Made by a program: the position numbers and the translations under genes. Below, piece by piece: positions 56,708 through 64,000 of a stretch of 64,000 nucleotides of DNA. The stretch's first letter is position 1. Each line of letters begins with the position of its first letter. The DNA comes from DATFDN01 sp963818725. GTDB lineage: Bacteria; Pseudomonadota; Alphaproteobacteria; Acetobacterales; Acetobacteraceae. The notes beneath the pieces are model-generated. The model had not been told where the DNA came from and did not search any database. It was given only the letters and a program-made list of their open reading frames with translations. Location of the stretch: assembly GCA_963818725.1 (NCBI GenBank), contig CAWFTU010000009.1:186001-250000 (forward strand), written 5' to 3'.

Positions 56708-58137
56708 ATGACCCACGTTGCCGGCTCCGACCGCTCCCAGACGCTGCTGCTCCCGGAATCGCTGGATGACTACGTCGGCCCCGAGAACCCGGTGCGGTTC
56801 ATCGAAGCCTTTGTCGACGGACTGGATCTGACCGCGGCTGGGTTTGCTCGTGTGACACCCAAAGGGACGGGGCGGCCTGGCTACGCGCCGACCGACCTCC
56901 TGAAGCTCTACGTTTACGGCGACCTCAACCGCGTGCGCTCCAGTCGCCGGCTCGAAGCCGGGACCCACCGCAACGTCGAGGTGATCTGGCTGCTGCGGCA
57001 CCTCAAGCCCGACTTCAAGACGATCGCTGACTTCCGGCGTGACAACCGCAAGGCCTTCCGCCCCGTGTTCCGCCAGTTCGTGCTGCTTTGCCGCCAGCTG
57101 GATCTGTTTGGCCGCGCGCGGCTCGCCGTGGACGGCACGCGGGTCAAGGCGGTCAACAACAAGGACCGCAACTTCACCCGGGCGTCCCTGGCGAAGTTCA
57201 TCGAACTGGCGGATGCCAGGCTCGACGACTATCTGCGAAGGCTCGACCAAAGGGACGCCGCCGAGGGCACAACCGGTGGCTCACGGGTTGAGAACCTGGC
57301 CGAGAAGATCGCCGCCGTCCGCGAGAGGCGCGCGCGGTGCCAGGCCATGCTGGCGCAGCTGGGCCGCACCGGCGAGGACCAGATCTCCCTCACCGACCCC
57401 GACAGCCGCGCGATGGCGGCGCACACGCGTGTTGCGGTGGGCTACAACGTGCAGGTCGCGGTCGATGCCAAGCACAAGCTGATCGTGGAGCAGCAGGTCG
57501 GCAACCAGGTCCTCGACATGGGTCTGCTGACCGAGACTGCTGAAGCGGCCAAGGAGGCCCTCGGTGTCGAGACAATCGAGGCGGTGGCCGAAAGGGCTAC
57601 TTCAAGATCGAGGACATCGAGGCCTGCGAGAAAGCCGGCATCGTGCCCTATGTGCCGCGCCCGCAGCGAGGCCCCTCGGTCAAGGCTGGGCTGTTCCGAA
57701 AGGATGAGTTTCAATACGATCCGGCCAGTGACAGCCACATTTGCCCAGCGGGTCAGCGTCCTCATGCCTATTCATCGTCTCTTCTGCGCGGCCTGAAGAA
57801 GATCAACTATGTCAACAAGCTGGCGTGCGACGATTGCGCGATCCGCGCGCGCTGCACACGCGGCCCGTTTCGCACGGTGTCTCGCCTGGAGAACGAGGCG
57901 GTGTTGGACCGCATGGCGGCCCGTTTGGCGAAGCGCCCCGGCATCCTCGACCTTCGCCGCGAGACGGCGGAACACCCGTTCGGCAGCATCAAGCAATGGA
58001 TGAACCAGGGGGCGTTCCTGATGCGCGGCCGGGAGAAGGTTCGGGCCGAGTTCAGCCTGACGGCGCTGGCCTACAACCTGCGGCGGGTGCTCAACATCGT
58101 CGGGTTCGCCGAGTTGATGGCCGCGGTGGCGGCTTGA
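56708..58137 (+). pseudogene. IS1182-family transposase, split by a -1 frameshift
   Basis: Starts at ATG 56708: LLLPESLDDYVGPENPVRFIEAFVDGLDL and HPK-like RRLEAGTHRNVEVIWLLRHLKPDFKTIADFRRDN are the IS1182 N-terminal DUF772 domain. RLAVDGTRVKAVNNKDRNFT carries the first Asp. Near 57590 one base is missing (EAVAE should continue as KGYFKIEDIEACEKAGIVPYVP). The second part ends with HPFGSIKQWMNQGAFLMRGREKVRAEFSLTALAYNLRRVLNI, including the catalytic Glu region. About 475 residues if repaired. Confidence 0.88.
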
Positions 58138-58505
58138 AAGAAGCCCGCCGGCGGGAGTTCGCCGGGCGAACTGGCCTGATCGCCGGCAGCCACGGCATGG
58201 CACCAGGGCCGCCCTGAGAATCGCCGGTTCGGCCCGCCAGAATCTCGGCGTATCCCGCCGACCGCCGATTTCGGCAGCAGGACCACCCAAGTTAGTTTTC
58301 GCACGGTCTGTAGGAATTTTGCACCGGAGCTTGATTCCTTGATTAAGCGCGGTTTTCCCGGTGCAGAAGTCCCGTGCGAAAGTCGACTTTAGGTCGAAGG
58401 CAGCCTTTGGCGGCAGTCACCACGTTCCGGTGAGCTACAGCCGGAGGTTAGGTCCGTAACACGCTCTGGCCAGCTTGCAGCAGCCGAAGCGGCGACCGCC
58501 ACCCG
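58138..58505. other. Intergenic stretch downstream of IS1182
   Basis: About 370 bp without a supported gene. It contains the imperfect palindrome at 58296-58381 (listed separately). It may include the right end of IS1182; no matching repeat was recognised upstream. Confidence 0.4.
58296..58381. repeat. 86-bp imperfect palindrome, possible MITE
   Basis: TTTTCGCACGG (58296-58306) pairs with CCGTGCGAAA (58372-58381), and further in GCACCGG (58321-58327) pairs with CCGGTGC (58358-58364), leaving a 30-nt AT-richer centre. Long cruciform-like elements of this kind can be small transposon relics. No target duplication was recognised. Confidence 0.5.
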
Positions 58506-59825
58506 TCACCGCCGGATGCGGTTCCCCACCACGAACCCGAGCAGCCCGGTCAATCCGATGCCGAGCAGCGCCTGCAGTCCTGTCAAGAGATGCACCGCCT
58601 TGCTGCTGGGCTGAAGCGCTACGGCCGGGCTGCCCGAGGTGGTCAGGGCGAGCAGGCTGAAGATCAGGGCATCGATCGGGTTGTGCGTTGTGGTCCTGAC
58701 CGGCGGCGAGACCGCGTCGTTCACCTCGACGATGCTGCCGGTCGCCAGATAGACGAAAGAGAACAGTAGGTAGACGAACAGCAGCGTTCCCACCACGCGC
58801 GCCACGCTCTCGCCGTACCCGCACACCCATTCCACGAGCTGGTCCATCGCGAAGTCGCGAAACCCCGCTCCGGCTGCGCGCCAGCGACGCGCGCCGCCGG
58901 CCTCGCGGGCGCGGCGGAGCGCCTCGCGCTTTCCCATGACGCGCTTGCGGTAATAGGCCCAGCGCGCCGCGGCGTAGTCGCCGAGTTCCTCGAAGTTCCG
59001 CTCAAGAACCAGGTAGCCCAGCCGGGCCGCCTCGTACTGTCCGGCCAGTTCCTCCCCGATCGCGCCGCCGAGCTGCTCCAGGTTAAGCCGCGCCTTTGCC
59101 ATCCACGCGCCGGCGAGGTGAACATGCGTGAGGTCGCAGTGCGAGAGGTCGGCGTCGCGCAGGCGAGCCTCCGTCAGCACCGCGTCCCGGAGGTTGACCC
59201 CGCGCAGGTTCGCGCCTGACAGGTCGGTCCGTTCCAGTCTGGCGCCGCGCAGGTCCGCCTGGCCGAGATTGGCGTCGCGAAGCATGGCGCCGGTCAGGTG
59301 GGCTCCCGCGAGATTGGCGTCGGTCAGCGTCGCGCCCGAGAGGTTGGCGCCCTCCAGGCGCGCGTTCGACAGGGTGCCGCCCCAGAGATCGGCGCCGCGC
59401 AGATCGGCGCCTTCGAGCAGCGCGTCGGTCAGGTCGGCGAACCGCATCGACGCGCCGCGCAGGTCGGCGTCCTCCAGCATCGCGCCGCCGAGCCTCGCCG
59501 CGCCGAGGGCGGCGCGCTCGAGCCGGGCGTTCGCGAGGTCGGCGCGTTCGAGATCGGCGTCGTCGAGCAGCGCCTCCCGCAGATTCGCCCCGCTCAGCAA
59601 CGCGCCCGTCAGGGTCGCTCCCCTGAGATTGGCGCCCTCGAGATCGGCGCGGCGCAGATTGGCCGCCGTCAGGTCCACGCGCTCCAGGTTCACGCCCTCG
59701 CGCTCCGTGTCCCACCACGCGGCGGCATCGCCCAGGGCGTTCCGCAGGGCACGCATCTCCAGCCGCCCGAGGGCGATTCCCTCCAAGGACGGATGCGGCT
59801 GGTCCTGAGCGGTGCCAAGATGCAT
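58506..59825 (-). CDS. Pentapeptide-repeat protein with C-terminal ion-channel-like domain
   Basis: About 439 residues. A run of some 35-40 pentapeptide repeats (A(D/N)LxG: DLTAANLRRADLEGANLRGA ...) forms a right-handed beta-helix over roughly 190 residues. A helical linker (EELAGQYEAARLGYLVLERNFEELGDYAAARWAYYRKR) leads to two membrane segments (TLLFVYLLFSFVYLATG and LLTGLQALLGIGLTGLLGFVVG). Between them is a short pore-like helix (IDALIFSLLALTTSGSP). The layout matches Ion_trans_2 channels, but the filter TVGYG/F is replaced by TTSGSP. The start is uncertain: ATG 59825 is conservative; an in-frame TTG at 59903 would add 26 plausible residues. Confidence 0.75.
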   Translation of the reverse strand: MHLGTAQDQPHPSLEGIALGRLEMRALRNALGDAAAWWDTEREGVNLERVDLTAANLRRADLEGANLRGATLTGALLSGANLREALLDDADLERADLANARLERAALGAARLGGAMLEDADLRGASMRFADLTDALLEGADLRGADLWGGTLSNARLEGANLSGATLTDANLAGAHLTGAMLRDANLGQADLRGARLERTDLSGANLRGVNLRDAVLTEARLRDADLSHCDLTHVHLAGAWMAKARLNLEQLGGAIGEELAGQYEAARLGYLVLERNFEELGDYAAARWAYYRKRVMGKREALRRAREAGGARRWRAAGAGFRDFAMDQLVEWVCGYGESVARVVGTLLFVYLLFSFVYLATGSIVEVNDAVSPPVRTTTHNPIDALIFSLLALTTSGSPAVALQPSSKAVHLLTGLQALLGIGLTGLLGFVVGNRIRR

Positions 59826-59919
59826 CCGGCCCGAGCCGTCAGCCTGGATCAGCCGGTGCAGGAGTTCAGCCGCGACATGCTCGCGGACAGGGATCGCCGC
59901 CAACGGTGCCGACGCGTCG

Positions 59920-60141
59920 CTAGTCGCCGAAATAACGGCCTCCCCCGGTGTTGGGCACCAGGCTTGGCGCGTACAGGCCGCCGCTACCTTCGTACACGCC
60001 GGGTATGCCGAGATCGGCGTCGGACGCCTGGGGCGGGGGGGTGGCAAGGCCGGCTCCGGTCAGACCAAGGCTCGCCGGGGTCGCGGCGCACCCGGCGAGC
60101 ATGGGAAAGACCGACACGGCAAGCACGATGCGGCGCTTCAT
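59920..60141 (-). CDS. Small lipoprotein (73 aa)
   Basis: MKRRIVLAVSVFPMLAGC is a lipoprotein signal with lipobox MLAGC; Cys18 would be lipidated. The mature part is short and Pro/Gly-rich (TPASLGLTGAGLATPPPQASD ... NTGGGRYFGD). Start ATG 60141 gives a canonical signal. No family recognised. The next minus-strand gene is the pentapeptide-repeat protein. Confidence 0.65.
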   Translation of the reverse strand: MKRRIVLAVSVFPMLAGCAATPASLGLTGAGLATPPPQASDADLGIPGVYEGSGGLYAPSLVPNTGGGRYFGD

Positions 60142-60199
60142 AGATGCCAAATAGCAGCCACCCTGGCGTTTGGCATCAGCCGCGCTTGGATCGCGCCGA

Positions 60200-60415
60200 T
60201 TAGGGCGCGGTCACGGCCCCGCCGAGGGCACCAGCCCCGCCGCCGATCAGGGCGCCAGTCGAGGCCTTGTGGCCGGTGAGCGCGGACACGCCAGCCCCGG
60301 CACCCGCGCCGAGCAGCCCACCCGACACTGCGCGCTGCCCAGGCGAGTAGCCACAGGCCGCGAGCGCCAAGAGAAGCGTGCCGGCGAGTGCGCGCAGGAC
60401 GATGGTGCGTGTCAT
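60200..60415 (-). CDS. Glycine-zipper lipoprotein (71 aa)
   Basis: MTRTIVLRALAGTLLLALAACGY has a lipobox (LAAC). The mature part AVSGGLLGAGAGAGVSALTGHKASTGALIGGGAGALGGAV is a glycine-zipper membrane-packing segment, as in small outer-membrane lipoproteins of the YMGG/17-kDa antigen type. ATG 60415 follows AGGAGGCACTGCC. Probably an envelope protein of unknown role. Confidence 0.8.
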   Translation of the reverse strand: MTRTIVLRALAGTLLLALAACGYSPGQRAVSGGLLGAGAGAGVSALTGHKASTGALIGGGAGALGGAVTAP

Positions 60416-60551
60416 GGCAGTGCCTCCTGTCATCATTTTAGAATGAAAACTCGATATTGAGGGAGGAACGATGTCGCGATGGTGGCGTTCGCAAGGCATT
60501 CGCTAACCCTCTTGTGAGCAGCCCGCGGCGCGGCTAAGCCCGGCGGCCAGG

Positions 60552-63036
60552 ATGTTGCCCCAGCCTTTCGCGTCCTGGTTCGCCGCGCGCTCCTGGCGAC
60601 CCCGCGCGCACCAGCTCGCCATGCTCGACGCCGCGCGCGCGGGCGAGAGCGTGCTGCTCATCGCGCCCACCGGTGGCGGGAAGACCCTGGCGGGCTTCCT
60701 GCCAAGCCTGATCGACCTCGCCGCCACGCCCCGCGCCGGCCTGCACACGCTCTATGTCAGCCCGCTGAAGGCCCTGGCGACCGATATCGCCCGCAACCTG
60801 CTGCGCCCGGTCGCGGAGATGGCGCTGCCGGTCGCGATCGAGACCCGCACTGGTGACACGCCCGCGAACCGTCGTGCGCGCCAGCGCGCCACGCCGCCGC
60901 ACATCCTGTTGACGACGCCCGAGAGCCTGGCGCTGCTGCTCTCCCTGCCGGACGCGCCCACGCTGTTCGGCGGGCTTTCGAGCTCTCGTGATGGACGAGG
61001 TCCACGCCCTGGCCGGCAGCAAGCGGGGCGACCAACTCGCGCTCTGCGCCGCCCGCCTTGCCGCCCTTTCCCCCGGCCTGCGCCGGGTGGGGCTGTCCGC
61101 GACCGTAGCGCACCCGGAAGAAGTTCGCGCCTATGTCGGCGCGACCCGCCTCATCGTGGCGCCGGACGGAGCCCCACCGGAGCTGTCCGTGATGCTGCCC
61201 GAGGGCAGGCTGTCCTGGGGCGGGCACATGGGCCTCGAGGCGGCGCCCGGCGTCATGGCGCGCATCCGCGCCGTCGGCCTCACCATCGTCTTCGTCAACA
61301 CCCGCGCCCAGGCCGAGCTGATGTTCCACGCGCTGTGGCGGCTGAACGACCCGATGGTGCCGATCGCGCTGCATCACGGCAGCCTGGAGGTGGCGCAGCG
61401 GCGCAAGGTCGAGGCGGCGATGGCGGAGGGACGGCTGCGGGCCGTGGTCGCCACGTCCTCCCTCGATCTCGGCATCGACTGGGGCGGGGTCGACCAGGTC
61501 ATCCAGGTTGGCGCGCCCAAGGGGGTCTCGCGGCTCTTGCAGCGGGTCGGGCGGGCCAATCACCGCATGGACGAGCCCTCGCGCGCGCTGTTGGTTCCGG
61601 CCAACCGGTTCGAGGTGCTGGAGTGCGAGGCGGCGCTGGAAGGGGTGGCGGCGCGCGCGCTGGACGGCGATCCGCCTCGCCCCGGCGGCCTCGACGTGCT
61701 CGCCCAGCACCTGCTTGGGCTGGCCTGCGCCGGCCCGTTCCACCTCGACGCGGCCTATGCGGAGGTGCGCGGCGCCGCGCCGTACGCGGCGCTCTCGCGG
61801 CAGGATTTCGATGACGTGCTGGCCTTCGTGGAGAACGGCGGCTACGCGCTGGGCGCCTACGAGCGGTACTGGAAGCTGTTCCGCGATTCGCAGGGCATGG
61901 TGCATGTCCGCTCGGCCCGCGTCGCGCGGCAGCACCGCTTGAACATCGGCACGATCGTCGAGGCGCCCCTCATCAAGGTGCGGCTCGCCGGGCGGCGCGG
62001 TCTGGGGCCGACCTTGGGCGAGGTCGAGGAGTATTTCGTGTCTCTGCTGCGCCCCGGCGACACCTTCATGTTCGCCGGCCGCCTGCTCCGCTTCCTCCGC
62101 CTGCGCGAGACCTGGCTCGAGGCCGCGGAGGGCGGCCAGGGCGAGCCGATGGTCCCTGCCTACGCGGGCGCGAGACTGCCGCTGACGACGAATCTCGCGG
62201 AGCGCGTGCGGGACCTGTTGCAAGATCCGGCGCGCTGGGACGCCTTCCCCGAGCCGGTGCGCGACTGGCTGCGCTTGCAGCGCGCGCGCTCGCGCCTGCC
62301 GGGGCGGCGCGACCTGCTGATCGAAACCTTCCCCCGCGCTGGACGGTGGTACTTGGTCGCCTACTGCTTCGAGGGGCGCAACGCCCACCAGACCTTGGGG
62401 ATGCTCGTCACCAAGCGGATGCAGCGCGCCGGCGTGGCGCCGCTCGGCTTCGTCGCCACCGACTACGTGCTCGGCGTCTGGTCGGCGAACCCGCCCACGG
62501 ACGTGGCGGCGCTGTTCGATGAGGACATGCTGGGCGACGACCTGGAGTCGTGGATGGCGGAGAGCTCCATGCTGCGTCGCGCGTTCCGCAACGTCGCGGT
62601 GATCGCCGGGCTGATCGAGCGACGCCATCCGGGCGCGGAGAAGAACCGCAGGCAGGTGACGGTGAACAGCGACCTGATCTACGACGTGCTGCGCCGGCAC
62701 CAGCCGGATCATGTGCTGCTGCGCGCCACGCGGGCGGACGCCGCCTCGGGCCTGATCGATCTCGGACGCGTCGCGGCGCTGCTGGCGCGGGTGCGGGGAC
62801 GGATCGTGCATATGAAGCTGTCGCGGGTCTCGCCGCTGGCCGTGCCGGTGCTGCTCGACATCGGCCGGGAAAGCGTGCGCACGTCCGAGGACGAGGACGC
62901 GCTATTGGCGGAAGCCGAGGCGATCGTGGCCGAGGCGATGGGCACCGCCGAACCGCCGCCCGAGCCGGTCCCGGTGGTGCACCGTGCCAATGCCGTGCGC
63001 GCCCGCCAGCGCGACCTGCTCGGCGGGCGTGCGTGA
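60552..63036 (+). pseudogene. Lhr-type DEXH helicase (ligase-associated), with a +1 frameshift
   Basis: A DNA-repair helicase of about 827 residues when repaired. The frame from ATG 60552 has Walker A IAPTGGGKTLAGFLP, VSPLKALATDIARNL and LLTTPESLALLLSLPDA. At GGGCTTTCGAGC (60972-60983) one T is extra near 60978, so LFGGL must continue as RALVMDEVHALAGSKRGDQ with the DEVH box. VGLSATV, FVNTRAQAEL, VATSSLDLGIDWGGVD and QRVGRANHRMDEPS follow. The Lhr C-terminal domain runs to 63036. The stop overlaps pdeM (GTGA), the usual pairing in ligase-associated repair clusters. The ligase and exonuclease genes are not in the window. Confidence 0.9.
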
Positions 63037-63710
63037 CGGCCGCCGTGCTGCATCTGGCCGGGGCGCAGCTCATGCTCGATCCGGCGGGGGCGCTCTTTTG
63101 GCCGGCGCAAGGACTGCTGGCCGTCTCGGATCTGCACCTGGAGAAAGGCTCGTCCTACGCGCGGCGAGGAATGCTGCTGCCGCCCTGGGACACGCGGGCA
63201 ACCATCGACCGGCTGGTGCTGCTGGTGCGGCACTGGCGCCCGCGCACGCTAGTGGCGCTCGGCGATTCGTTTCACGACGCCGGCGCGGCCGGCCGGTTGC
63301 CCCGCGCGGAGGCGGTCCGCCTGGGCGCCATCGCCGCCGCGCTGCGGCTGGTCTGGGTGCGCGGCAACCACGACCCGGCGCCGCCCGAGGGCGTGGGCGG
63401 CGAGTCGGTCGCCGCCTTCGCGGCCGGGCCGCTCCTCTTCCGCCACCGGGCGGAGCCTCACGCGGGAGCCGGGGAGGTGAGCGGGCACTTCCACCCCAAG
63501 GCGTCGGTGCCGGCGCGCGGCGCGGCGGTGCGCCGGCCGTGCTTCGTCGCCGATGCGCGCCGTGTCGTGATGCCGGCCTTCGGCGCCTACACCGGCGGGC
63601 TCGACGTCGCCGATCCCGCCATCGCGCGCTTGTTTCCGCGCGGCGGCCGGGTGTTCCTGCTCGGGCGCGAGCGGGTGTTCAGCTTCGCAATGGGCGGGAC
63701 GCGCGGCTAA
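63033..63710 (+). CDS. pdeM: Ligase-associated endonuclease/phosphoesterase PdeM
   Basis: A 225-residue metallophosphoesterase. Metal motifs: VSDLHLEKGSSYARRG, ALGDSFHDAG, VRGNHDPAP and SGHFHPKAS. The GTG start at 63033 overlaps the helicase stop by three bases, and ATAVLHLAG-type TAAVLHLAGAQLMLDPAGALFWP is the expected N-terminus. Members act with an Lhr-type helicase, an ATP-dependent ligase and a metallo-beta-lactamase-fold exonuclease in a DNA-repair module. The gene looks intact, unlike the helicase. Confidence 0.93.
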   Translation: MTAAVLHLAGAQLMLDPAGALFWPAQGLLAVSDLHLEKGSSYARRGMLLPPWDTRATIDRLVLLVRHWRPRTLVALGDSFHDAGAAGRLPRAEAVRLGAIAAALRLVWVRGNHDPAPPEGVGGESVAAFAAGPLLFRHRAEPHAGAGEVSGHFHPKASVPARGAAVRRPCFVADARRVVMPAFGAYTGGLDVADPAIARLFPRGGRVFLLGRERVFSFAMGGTRG

Positions 63711-63740
63711 GGTGTGGCCTGGTTAGCCGGAGGACCCATC

Positions 63741-64000
63741 ATGCGGCTCGCGTTTCATAGTGCTGCCCTTGCCCTGACGCTGTTGGCCGTCACCCCGTCC
63801 GCGCTCCGGGCCGAGGCGCCGCACCGCATGGTGATCCACGTGAACAGCCCGACGCGGGAGACCATGATCGAGGCGCTGAACAACGCTGGCAACGTGATCG
63901 ACTATTTCCGTCAGCAGGGCAGCACCGCCGCGATCGAGATCGTTGCCAACGGGCGCGGCGTGACGATGTTCGCCGCCGGCATGTCGCCCGTCGGCAACGA
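63741..64000 (+). CDS. DsrE-family protein, exported, 3'-truncated by window edge
   Basis: The first 86 residues are visible. MRLAFHSAALALTLLAVTPSALRAEA is a Sec signal with AxA-type cleavage. The mature part begins HRMVIHVNSPTRETMIEALNNAGNVIDYFRQQG and continues AAIEIVANGRGVTMFAAGMSPV, the alpha/beta pattern of DsrE/YchN-like proteins involved in sulfur transfer or of unknown function. ATG 63741 follows GGAGGACCCATC. The end lies beyond 64000. Confidence 0.85.
   Translation, partial: MRLAFHSAALALTLLAVTPSALRAEAPHRMVIHVNSPTRETMIEALNNAGNVIDYFRQQGSTAAIEIVANGRGVTMFAAGMSPVGN

Overview
This is a high-GC window, most likely from the chromosome of an alphaproteobacterium. Lineage evidence is gene content and order only: yajC beside a DUF815 ATPase, ispH-thrB-rnhA, a gcvTHP operon behind a glycine riboswitch, a DUF29 protein, and a helicase/PdeM pair. 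An Acetobacteraceae/Rhodospirillales-like organism is an inference. No rRNA, tRNA or CRISPR array was found.

Layout. 1-19135 is mostly ordinary chromosome: a partial Fe/Mn superoxide dismutase, YajC, an ATPase, an asparagine-synthase-like amidotransferase coupled to a glycosyltransferase, a TauD-type dioxygenase, a frameshifted chemotaxis receptor, an SDR, a frameshifted metallo-hydrolase, MFS-thiL-hydrolase, DUF2270 and a branched-chain amino-acid-type binding protein. At 15.9-19.1 kb an ECF sigma/anti-sigma pair stands divergent from a Tat-exported metallophosphoesterase, a cupredoxin and two tiny exported or membrane proteins. The motif GGAATA-N16-GGTC occurs three times there, each upstream of a transcription unit, so the sigma factor probably reads its own gene and the divergent genes.

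19.2-24.2 kb is an AT-richer island with a pstS remnant and a ruined NACHT-type (STAND) NTPase gene. It is split by a 1.14-kb IS and a 124-bp MITE. Collapsing each target duplication restores the reading frame. 24.2-29.2 kb is chromosomal again (rnhA, thrB, ispH, small proteins). At 29.3-31.9 kb a CAP-domain gene holds an IS630-type element that itself holds a second copy of the 1.14-kb IS. 32.0-38.2 kb carries an SGNH hydrolase, a tandem glycine riboswitch and gcvT-gcvH-gcvP.

38.4-58.4 kb is an insertion-sequence graveyard: a third copy of the 1.14-kb IS carrying the second MITE copy, IS21, two identical inverted IS3 copies around an IS256-split reverse-transcriptase gene, IS1595, two further IS3-type elements, ISNCY, IS5/IS427, two IS110 and an IS1182. 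Between them lie pieces of an HNH endonuclease, the reverse transcriptase and unidentified genes. This looks like an eroded accessory (possibly defence) island. 58.5-64 kb returns to chromosome: a pentapeptide-repeat putative ion channel, two small lipoproteins, a frameshifted Lhr-type helicase translationally coupled to pdeM, and a DsrE-family gene running off the end.

Several otherwise well-preserved genes carry a single +1 frameshift (6877, 10379, 60978). They may be true pseudogenes or assembly errors; the sequence alone cannot decide.
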